Source: Pelagophyceae sp. CCMP2097
Lineage: Eukaryota > Sar > Pelagophyceae
DNA length: 29,762 bases
Direction of reading: 5' to 3'
Assembly (NCBI GenBank): GCA_026770575.1
Contig: MU657260.1
Location: 145,872 to 175,633, forward strand
Shown: one piece after another, positions 9,326 to 16,703 of the stretch
Layout of the letters: the number at the start of each line of letters is the position of its first letter
Numbering within the stretch: position 1 is the stretch's first letter
Translations under genes and position numbers: made by a program
Notes under the pieces: model-generated
What the model saw: only the letters and a program-made list of their open reading frames with translations
What the model was told of the DNA's origin: nothing
Databases searched by the model: none

Positions 9326-10283
9326 GCCGGCTTTTACGCAAGTCTCGCCGCCCAATTCGGATGCGTCGGCATGGCAGTGACAATTGGCCGGCCTTCGACG
9401 GCGCCGGTGCACGGGGTAGAACCCATGCTCGGGACGAACCCGATTTCGTTTGCCGCGCCGACGAACGACGACTTTCCGTTCTGTATCGACTGCTCTACCT
9501 CCGCCTCGACGCGCGGCCACGCCGAGAAATGCGCTCGCGAAGGCCGGAAACTGCCCGCGGGCAACGCAATCGACTCACTTGGCGCAGAGGTGACCGACGC
9601 AACGGAACTGCTTCGGGGCCTGCCGCGCGGCGAATGCAGTTTGCTGCCGCTCGGCGAACACAAGGGCTACGGCTGGGCCACCGCAGTGGAACTCTTCTGC
9701 AAGGCGTTCCAGGCGGGTGCGTCGGGCGCCGACCTCCGCGGCATCGACGATGATGGGGAGACGGCCACGCCTCTGGGTCATGCCTTCCTCGCCGTCGACA
9801 TCCAAGCCCTCTCGCCGCTCCAAGACTTCAAGACGCACGCTTCAAAGGTCCTCGCTGCGCTGCGTGCGTCGAAAAAGGCGCCGGGGGCGGATCGGATTTG
9901 GACGGCGGGCGAACCAGAGTATGACGCGCGCCTCCGCCAGACAAAGGGCCTCGCCGTCCCGGAGACGTTGCAGCGCGAACTCCGATGCATCCGAGACGCC
10001 CAGCCCGCGCTGAAAAGCAAATACCCCAAACTCCCCTTCGAATGATAACATCGCCGCCCGCCCTGCCGAAGCTGATGCCCCTATAGAGCTCGACGGAGAA
10101 ACCCTCCGGTCGAGGAGCGCCCTCGAGCAGCTGGGAGAGGGACTTTGGGGCGAGCAGCCTCGCTTGGAGCCCGAGGTGATCCCAGATGTTGCCTCTCGAC
10201 GCGGTCCCGACGGCGCCTCGGCGCGTCTGTTAAGAGTCACCGTCGCCCGACTCGGCGTCGTCGCCGCTGCCGGCGTCGTCCTG

Positions 10284-11075
10284 CTAGTCAGCGGCCCAGA
10301 GCCGCGCCGTCTTGTCGCGGCTCGCCGTCACGACGCGCTTGCCGTCGGGCGAGAACGCGCAGCTGAAGACGGGGCCGGTGTGCCTCTCGAGCGTCACCAG
10401 CAGCGCGCCCGTCTCGGCGTCCCAGAGCCGCGCCGTCGTGTGCCAGCTCGCCGTCAGGAGACACAGGAGACGCTTGCCGTCGGGCGAGAACGCGCAGCTG
10501 TTGACATATCGGGTGTGTCCCTCGAGCGTCAGCAGCAGCATGCCCGTCTCGGCGTCCCACAAACGCGCCGTGCCGTCGTCAAATGCCGTCACGACGCGCT
10601 TGCCGTCGGGCGAGAGCGCGCAGTTGACATCATTAGCGGCGTCTCTCTCGAGCGTCAGCAGCAGTGCGCCCGTATCGGCGTCCCAGAGCCGCGCCGTCCC
10701 GTCGTCGCCCTTCGTCACGATGCGCTTGCCGTCGGGCGAGAACGCGCAGCTCAAGACCATGCCGGTGTGCCCCTTGAGGATGGCGGTGCCCTTCGAAATT
10801 CGGCCCTTCCACCGGTCCTCCAAGATGAGTCTGCGCACGGCCGGCGCCACGGCCCGCGCGTCTCGAGCTACTCGCGCATTTACGAAGAGCGCGTTTGGTG
10901 ATGCCGCCAGCCGCAGGATGAGCGCGAGGAGGTCGCTCAGCTCGAGCACCTCGAGGGCCGCGGGCATCGCCCCGGTCGCCTCTCCAGGGACGCGGCGACC
11001 AGGAGGCCCGGGGTGCGACCCCGACGCGCCGGGAGCTCGTGAGCCGACGCGCCCGTCGTTCTCGACGCGTGCCAT
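10284..11075 (-). CDS. F-box-like/WD40 repeat protein, intact copy 1
   Basis: One uninterrupted frame. From the ATG at 11075 it encodes 263 residues; an ATG at 10967 is an alternative start, and the frame is open further upstream. The N-terminal helical part (LELSDLLALILRLAA, then FVNARVARDARAVAPAVRRLI) resembles an F-box and is shared by the two other copies in this window. Four WD40 repeats follow, each ending RLWD-A-(D/E)TG and beginning GHT, with FSPDGKR(I/V)VT in the middle. The third repeat has a short insertion (RLLCLLTASW). Four blades are fewer than the seven of a usual propeller, so the protein may be truncated or act as a multimer. F-box/WD40 proteins usually present substrates to SCF ubiquitin ligases; that is inference. 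It faces the glycosyltransferase gene at 11251 head to head. Confidence 0.7.
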   Translation of the reverse strand: MARVENDGRVGSRAPGASGSHPGPPGRRVPGEATGAMPAALEVLELSDLLALILRLAASPNALFVNARVARDARAVAPAVRRLILEDRWKGRISKGTAILKGHTGMVLSCAFSPDGKRIVTKGDDGTARLWDADTGALLLTLERDAANDVNCALSPDGKRVVTAFDDGTARLWDAETGMLLLTLEGHTRYVNSCAFSPDGKRLLCLLTASWHTTARLWDAETGALLVTLERHTGPVFSCAFSPDGKRVVTASRDKTARLWAAD

Positions 11076-11250
11076 CGAAAATGTCAACCTTGCATTTCGA
11101 CCAATTTTCGACCTTTCGACCTTTTCGGATTTTTCGGCGATTTTACACAAAACGGCGGCGTCGCCTCGTCGTGACCGGCGTCCGGCCCCTCGCCTTCGGC
11201 GCCTCGGATGCCGGTCGTTTCCAGGTTGGCTTATTGTGCGCTTCGCAAGG
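11076..11250. promoter_or_regulatory. Divergent promoter region with TTTCGACC repeats
   Basis: The 175 bases between two divergent ATGs contain a short pyrimidine-rich repeat: TTTCGACC occurs at about 11095, 11106 and 11114, followed by TTTTCGG and TTTTTCGG variants up to 11140. The repetition is visible; a binding function is inference. Confidence 0.4.
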
Positions 11251-12358
11251 ATGAAGCAAATGCTATGCTCTATACTGTGCGCCGTCGTTCCTTTGGCCTT
11301 GGCCTTTGGGCTTGAGGAAGAAATCCAGCCCGGCGCGAAAGACGTCTTCTTCGCCGTCACCGCCATCTTCAAACAAGAGGATCCGTACTTAATCGAGTGG
11401 TTGGAGTACCACGCTTTGGTTGGCGTGGAGCGATTCTACCTCATGGGCAACGACTGTGAAAAAGAAAGGACTTCGTTAAAGCTCCTCGCACCGTACATCG
11501 ACTCGGGCCTGGTGCACTACACCAGCGACTTTGAGTGTTCCGAGCGCGGCTTCAGTAACCGCGCCTACTTTGAGTCTTGGCGAAGGTCCAAGTCGGAGGC
11601 CACGTGGGTTGCGCACATCGATATTGATGAATTCATAGTAAGTCTCTCTCGTGATTGCACCGCCGCGACGTGCGCCTAGGTCGTGCGCGACGTGACGAAG
11701 AGCGTCGGCGACGTCTTCCGGGGCCTCCCCGCCGCCGCGAGCGTTGTTTTGAGCTGGCGGATCTTTGGGACCAACGGGCACGTGAAACGTCCCGACGAAA
11801 AGTCGGTGATCCGAGCCTACACGCGCCGCGCCAAGTCCCAGGGTGCGCGTCCTTTGGACACGACTTTCACGGGGGCGACATGCTCCCATAGGCTCCAAGG
11901 ACTGGCGGACTCGGTCTTTCAAGAGCGTCTCTTCCACGGATCTTTGCCTCATGCCCGTGACGCACGGCTGCGCCCGGCCGATGCGCGGGGCCAAGGTGAT
12001 GGTTGACGTCCGCGGCCGTCTCGTCGGCTGCGGCGATTCCCAGTGCCACACGCTCGACGCGGAGACGCAGGACACGTTCGATTTGTTGTATCTGCACCAC
12101 TACCGAGTGAAATCAAACGAAGAGTGGAACCTGAAGAAGAAGCGCGGCCGGCCCTCGGTCCACGCGGGCAGCCGGCCCTATACTGGGGCGCCACCCAAGG
12201 AGTACAACGCAGTCTTCGACGACGCCCTTGCCCGAAACGTCCGCGACCGTGCAAAGCTCCTCGGCAGGACAGCCGGGCCGGCCGCGAGGTTCAAGGCGCT
12301 GGAACGCATCCTCCACGAGAAGCCGCCCTCGGGCAACTACGAGGAAAGGCTCTACTAG
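11251..12358 (+). CDS. GT92-like (DUF23) glycosyltransferase, 3 exons
   Basis: Exons 11251-11637, 11680-11842 and 11892-12358 (introns of 42 and 49 nt; GTAAGT and GTGCGC donors, CCTAG and CATAG acceptors) give 338 residues. A signal peptide or anchor lies at the N-terminus (MLCSILCAVVPLALA), so it enters the secretory pathway. The body shows features of the GT92 family: EWLEYHALVGVERFYL near residue 50-65, a metal-binding DxD-like HIDIDEFIV at the exon 1/2 junction (about 124-132), then KSVSSTDLCLMPVTHG and LHHYRVKSNEEW. It probably transfers a sugar, galactose in known members, to a glycan in the Golgi; donor and acceptor here are unknown. The exon 1/2 join restores the conserved DEFIV block. 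No catalytic residue appears lost. Confidence 0.82.
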
Positions 12359-12463
12359 GGACCCTAGTTCGTTTATTCATCTTGTCATGTGCATCATCCG
12401 CACGAGCGGGAGCGTCGGGATGTCCTTTTGCAGAGGCGGGGCTTCGCGGCCTCGCCTGGGCGT

Positions 12464-14266
12464 TTAGAGGATGTCGTCGAGGACTGGCAGGGGAATGTCG
12501 ATGCGCCCCTCCTCTGGCACCTCCATGGCGACGTCCTCGCCGCTCGCCACGGGCGAGAGCGTGCGCAGCGTCCAGTTCAAGCCAAAGTCGTCTGCGATGA
12601 CGTTCTTCAGGAGCCAGAAGTTTTCGCCTTGGTGCGAGACGACACCTTGCCACCCTTCCTCCTCCAAAGCCTCGGCGGCCGCCGCGGCCGCGAACAAGTC
12701 GTCGCCGCAGTCCCCCGGGGTAAAGCGCGTGGCGTTTGCGGTGACGACGGTGCAATTATCACTGCTCGAGGCGACGAGCAGGCCCGATTCCGTTTGTGTG
12801 ATATACAAGTGCGTTTCTGGGTACGCCTCTGCTGCCAGCGAGACCAATGCCTCGACGCTCTCCAACGTGACGGCGCTGGCCGCGACGCCGGTGAACTCGG
12901 ATCCTTGGAAAAAGGCGTACGTGGCCGAGATGCCGAAGCCTTCATCGGTGCGATATGGGTCCGACCAAACGCGCACCGAACGCGAGTACGTCGAAGATTC
13001 CGTGTCCTTGGCCGTGGCGTTGGCAGTGGCTAGGGCCTTGGCCTTGGTGTACCTACGGGCGTGGCGCGTCCTTGGCATCGCGTTTAACGCTTCACCCTCA
13101 CCAGGGTTGGAGTCTTGCGTCGAACGTCTCGTTCTTCTCTGGCTCATCGAACCAGCAAAAAGACGAGACCTCGATGAGTTGCTCCTGGCCGAACCCGAAG
13201 CAGTCTGGGTAGCCCGTGGCAGTGTTTGCTTCGTAGTAGTTTAAGCACTGCGGCTGCGATGCCAAACCGTCCTCGCAGGGCACCTCGGAAGAGCAATCGT
13301 TGGTGTAGTTCCAAGGGCAGAGCCACCCGTAGAGGAGCTGGAGTTGGAAGTTGCCGCGATCGGTCGCGTTCTCGACATACGCCATGTACGACCCGTCCGC
13401 TTCGATGCCAAACGACAAATCCACGGGCGACACCGCAGACGGCGTGCCCTGGGAAGTTTCGTACCTACGCGTCGATCCGGCGCCGCGCCGAGCGCGGGAG
13501 TGCGCACTTGGCGATCGTCAAATCGAAGAGCTGCTGCTGCGCGAACTGGAACTCCTGGAGCACCTACGTTCTGCCTTTGGACCCTCTCGCGAGACTCCGC
13601 CTTTGGACCCTCTATCGAGACTCCGAGTCGGGCGTGGACCACACTCGGAAGCGGACGCGGCCCATGCGCCTCGATGTCGGAGATGGCGCCGGTCTCATAC
13701 GCGTTCGCGATGACGTTGAGCCTGCGCAACGAGGAACCTCGCAACGAGGAACCTTTTACTTTGAAGGAACCTTTTACTTTGAAGGAACCTTTTACGTTGA
13801 AGGACCGTATACCGCGGGTCCTTACGGCCGTATACCGCTGGACCGGGTCCGTATGGGGTCCGTATAGGGTCCGTATAGGGTCCGTATAGGGTCCATAAAG
13901 GAACCGTATAGGGTCCGTACACTGTCTCGCCCCTCGTTGCCGAAGGACGCCGCGCCGTCACGGCAGCCAGTTGGACGCGAGCATGTCGCGGATGGCCTAC
14001 GGTGTTTACGGTGAACGCGCGCCGCAACCGCCCGGACGACGGCCACGACGAGGGCGATTCTGCTTCTGCTGGCGCCTCGGGACCTTCTCGACTGTGACTG
14101 TTCGGTTTTCCACGGGGACGCGGCGGCGGACCTCGCCGGACCGCTCGTTGATCAGAATGGCGCTCGGCAGCGACCCCAGCACGCAGCGGGCCAGCAGCGC
14201 GCAGGCGACGAGGGACTGCATGGTCGATGGACCGAGACCCGAAAGTTTTCCAAGAACCCCGAACAT
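12464..14266 (-). CDS. dCache sensor-domain membrane protein, 6 exons
   Basis: Minus-strand exons 14266-14132, 13996-13962, 13721-13640, 13563-13508, 13464-13102 and 13052-12464 join in phase to 419 residues. Four of the introns use GTGAC, GTGCGC or GTGAGG-type donors and YAG acceptors; the donors of exons 1 and 3 are less certain. An N-terminal hydrophobic segment (SLVACALLARCVLGSLPSAIL) is a signal anchor. The rest looks like a double Cache extracellular ligand-binding domain: long helix (LNVIANAYETGAIS, QFAQQQLFDLTIAKYE), then LQPWYTKAKA, VRVWSDPYRTDEGFGIS, FTGVAASAVTLESVEAL and LYITQTESGLLVASSS. Several N-glycosylation sequons are present. The protein stops soon after the sensor (LPVLDDIL) without a second membrane helix or cyclase/kinase output domain. 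It could be a soluble or anchored sensor, a truncated gene, or have missed 3' exons. Confidence 0.68.
13564..13639. repeat. Two-copy 26-bp tandem repeat in a short intron
   Basis: TCCGCCTTTGGACCCTCT with flanking (G/C)GAGAC is repeated twice around 13572-13624 (26-base spacing). It lies in the inferred intron between exons 3 and 4 of the dCache gene. Its presence in several introns of the same gene suggests local slippage. Confidence 0.55.
13722..13961. repeat. Three adjacent minisatellites inside an intron of the dCache gene
   Basis: Within one 240-nt intron there are three different tandem arrays. A 15-bp unit CGCAACGAGGAACCT occurs twice (13725-13754). An 18-bp unit AACCTTTTACTTTGAAGG occurs three times (13750-13803, last copy with one change). 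An 11-bp unit of type GGGTCCGTATA occurs about six times (13845-13919) with drift. The 15-bp array touches the 3' splice site of the intron. Confidence 0.8.
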
Positions 14267-14438
14267 CTGTCACGAGTATTATTCCGAGGCATCAAGGTCG
14301 ATCGGAAACGTCCGGCGCAGCCTCCAGCAGGCCTCTCGACGTCGTCGGACGATCCTTCGAAAGCCTCTCGAGCGCCCCGTTATTCGAAGAAGATCTCGCC
14401 TCGATTTCGGGTTCTCTTGCTCGCCTCGAGAGGGAGCC
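14267..14438. promoter_or_regulatory. Divergent promoter region between dCache gene and WD40 copy 2
   Basis: 172 bases separate the divergent ATGs (14266 minus, 14439 plus). No TATA box or repeated motif stands out. The region was probably a bidirectional promoter before the WD40 copy decayed. Confidence 0.3.
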
Positions 14439-15603
14439 ATGCGCTGCACACGGGCGGTGCGGCGCGCCCGGGCGCGACGTGCCCGGGCGCGAAAGGCCGT
14501 GCGCGTGCTCGAGCAGGGCGACCTGCTCGCGCCCATTTTGCAGCACGCGGCTGCGCTGGACGTGCTCTTCGTGAACAAGCAAGTCGCCCGCAACGCGCCT
14601 GCCGTGGCGCCGGCCGTGCGCAGACTCATCTGGAAGGACCGCATCCTCAAGGGCACGGCCATCCTCAAGGGGAACATTGATGATGGCCACAACGCCCCCG
14701 TCACGAGCTACGCGTTCTCGCCCGACGGCGAGCACATCGTGACGGTTTGCCACATCGCCCCCGTCACGAGCTACGCGTTCTCGCCCGACGGCAGGCGCAT
14801 CGTGACAGGGACCCACGACGTGAAGGCGCGGCTCTGGGACGCCGAGACGGGCGCGCTGCAGTCGGCGCTCGAGGGGCACACCGACTTCGTCACAAGCTGC
14901 GCGTTCTCGAGCGACGGCGAGCGCATCGTGACAGTAAGCTGGGACGGAACGGCGCGGGTCTGGGTCGCCGAGACGGGCGCGCTGCTAGTGACGCTTTTTG
15001 GGGCACACCGGCCGCGTCCACAGCTGCGCGTTCTCGTCCGACGGCAGGCGCATCGTCACGGCGAGCTTCGACGAGACGGCGCGGCTCTGGGACGCCGAGA
15101 CGAGCGCGATGTAGACGACGCTCGAGGGGCACACCGGCAGCGTCAGGAGTTTCGCGTTCTCGCCCGGCGGCAAGCGCGTCGTGACCGCAAGCCGCGACGG
15201 GACGGCGCTGCTCTGGGACGCGGATATGGGCGCGCTGCAGACGAGGCTCGAGGGGCACGACAGGTGGCTCACGAGCTGCGCGTTCTCGCCCGACGGCACG
15301 CGTATCGTGACTGCGAGCCATGACGAGGCGGCGCTCTGGGACGCCGCGACAGGCACGCTGCAGACAACGCTCGAGGGGCACACCGACGGCGTGTGCTGCG
15401 CGTTCTCGCCCGACGGCAAACGCGCCGTGACGGCGAGCCTCGCCGTCACGGCGCGGCTCTGGGACGCCGCGACAGGCACGCTGCAGACGACGCTCGAGGG
15501 GCACACCGACGGCGTCTCGTGATGTGCGTTCTCGCCCGACGGCGAGTGCGTCGTGACGGCGAGCGACGACGGGACGGCGCGGCTCTGGAATGTCGCATTC
15601 TAA
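14439..15603 (+). pseudogene. F-box-like/WD40 repeat protein, degenerate copy 2
   Basis: The reading begins at ATG 14439 with an Arg/Ala-rich segment, then the shared F-box-like stretch (VLEQGDLLAPILQHAA, LFVNKQVARNAPAVAPAVRRLI). A series of about eight WD40 units follows, with FSPDGxR(I/V)VT and RLWDA-(E/A)TG. The frame is lost by one extra base at about 14990-15003 (CTTTTTGGGGCAC where other units read CTCGAGGGGCAC). After the shift the correct frame contains TAG at 15112-15114 and TGA at 15520-15522, both replacing codons conserved in other units. The array ends RLWNVAF with TAA at 15601-15603. Three independent lesions make a pseudogene the best reading. Other genes here use all three stops normally, so recoding is unlikely. 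Confidence 0.78.
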
Positions 15604-15617
15604 TTCGAACGTCATGA

Positions 15618-16076
15618 TATTACAAGAGCGCGCCGGAGGCACACGGAGGACCCGAAGGATACAGCCAAATCCCATTGCAATGCCCACGTAAATAATTGAA
15701 ATTATTTAACTAATCGCTGAACTTTCAAATCCTCCTTATGTTTATTTTTATTATTTTATTTCTTATTGAGCTATTTATTTTTTCTTTTTTTTGCGGCCGA
15801 CCAGATTCGAACCTGTGACCAAAAACTTCTTCTATGATGATTCCAATGAGGCTCCTGCTCGACCTCAACTCCCAATTTTAGCGATCGCATCAACCACCAA
15901 TCGCTAAATCGGCCGAGTTGCTGTTTTTTCTTCCCAAAGGTGGAACCTCACGGATGGACCCAGTGACGGACAGACAAACGGACGGACAGACAAACGGACA
16001 AACAGACAGACATAATTGCCCCTGGTAATCCTTCAATCAAAGGACCCGAAGGGCCCTTGCCGTAAACTGACGTTGA
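15618..16076 (-). repeat. 459-bp dispersed repeat unit, copy 2 (inverted)
   Basis: Reverse-complement counterpart of 8874-9325. It begins right after the end of WD40 copy 2 and runs up to just before the hAT-type element. The same order is seen in reverse: GCATTGCAATGGG end, A/T-rich tail, SINE, TGTC-type microsatellite (here GACAGACAAACGG), and the CCCGAAGGGCCC palindromic block. Confidence 0.85.
15718..15949 (-). mobile_element. tRNA-derived SINE-like element, copy 2
   Basis: Same element as at 8995-9225, on the minus strand. The B-box-like GGTTCGAATC reads on the minus strand at 15813-15804, and the CGGCCGA/TCGGCCG pair is intact. The stem TTTAGCGAT...ATCGCTAAA is more perfect here than in copy 1 (ATTGCTAAA). 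Confidence 0.75.
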
Positions 16077-16083
16077 ATAAACG

Positions 16084-16526
16084 GCAAGGACCAGCGGTGG
16101 GAATTCATTTAAGGGTGAAGTGAATTATTCACTGAATAAATTCACTTCACCATATTCACTTCACATTCACCGTCATTTCACTACCACCGAACATTTGTGA
16201 AGGACTTCATTAATGACTTCACCAACCTCGGCCGACGCCACCGTCGCTCTGAGTTCCCCGGAAGACCGGAGGGAGTCGCACTGCCCTTGAGCAGACGTCC
16301 TGGGGCCATTGGTGGCGCATACAGCCGTCGGCGGACGAGCCTTGCGATTTGGAAGGGACATATCTTGGACCTCTCAAAATTCACTGATTCACTTCACATT
16401 CACCAGGATTTGCAGCCGTAGTGAACGTCGATTCACTCGTCACTTCACTACCACCGAACATTTGAGACCTCGCGTGAATATTCACTTACTTTGAATTTCC
16501 AGTGAATTCCCACCGCTGGCAAGGAC
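16084..16526. mobile_element. Non-autonomous hAT-type MITE with 8-bp target duplication
   Basis: Element 16092-16518 (427 bp). Its 16-bp terminal inverted repeats are perfect: CAGCGGTGGGAATTCA at the left and TGAATTCCCACCGCTG at the right. It is flanked by the identical octamer GCAAGGAC at 16084-16091 and 16519-16526. An 8-bp duplication with termini starting CAG is typical of the hAT superfamily. No transposase frame is present. Inside, many TTCACTTCAC-type motifs and a 19-bp direct repeat CACTACCACCGAACATTTG (16179-16197 and 16446-16464) lie near the ends, as expected for subterminal transposase-binding repeats. Confidence 0.85.
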
Positions 16527-16703
16527 CCTTCGGGTCCTGAATAAACGCGCGCCCCAAGCTGAGGTGTCTCCAAGGCCGTGAAACAACAAGGGGGTTTACG
16601 GTGCGATGCGGAGATGCCCGCGGGCGGCGGCGCCTCGCACGAGCGGGAGAGGGTCCGACGGCGGTTTCTCGTGCAATACCGCCTTGTGACACTGCGCGAG
16701 GCG

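Larger units (their letters stand above)
8215..10045 (+). pseudogene. Ldh_2-type malate/L-lactate dehydrogenase, broken by insertion and mutations
   Basis: The 5' half (8215-8784) and 3' half (9326-10045) are collinear parts of a malate/L-lactate/ureidoglycolate dehydrogenase family protein (NAD(P)-dependent 2-hydroxyacid oxidation, unlike the classic LDH fold). Recognisable family blocks are GISTHGLSRLKPMY, VGFVAVQNSSHFG, AGFYASLAAQFGCVGMAVT, EPMLGTNPISFAAP, FCIDCSTSA, HKGYGWATAVELF and KYPKLPFE at the end. It is disrupted in several ways. The frame is shifted for about 15 codons near 8645-8690, where an alternative frame reads ALVDGG as in the family. A TAA lies at 8725-8727 inside a conserved helix. 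About 541 bases of repeat DNA interrupt the gene directly after HFG at 8784. A short loss before HKGYG is also likely. No GT signal fits an intron at the break. An intact paralogue elsewhere is likely but unseen. Confidence 0.8.

Noticed and set aside
9248..9753. An ATG-less upstream coding extension of the dehydrogenase 3' half through 9263-9325
   Set aside because: The open frame there is the end of the repeat unit, identical to 15618-15680, so it is not dehydrogenase sequence.
15000..15042. A 36-nt intron (GTGACG...CCACAG) explaining the frame loss in WD40 copy 2
   Set aside because: Shorter than every other intron here, it would delete half a WD unit, and it would not remove the later TAG and TGA.
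14990..15522. Stop-codon reassignment or selenocysteine at internal stops of WD40 copies
   Set aside because: TAA, TAG and TGA all occur as internal lesions in the pseudogenes, while intact genes here end at TAA, TAG and TGA; the lesions come with frameshifts.
14700..15600. Regular repeats resembling a CRISPR or satellite array
   Set aside because: The period is about 126 bases, encodes WD40 units in frame and the units diverge along their whole length, with no constant repeat and variable spacer pattern.
14890..15687. Minus-strand frames across WD40 copies 2 and 3 (also 19488-20615)
   Set aside because: Periodic antisense translations of the WD repeats ([15 protein letters not shown]) are a by-product of the repeat, not genes.
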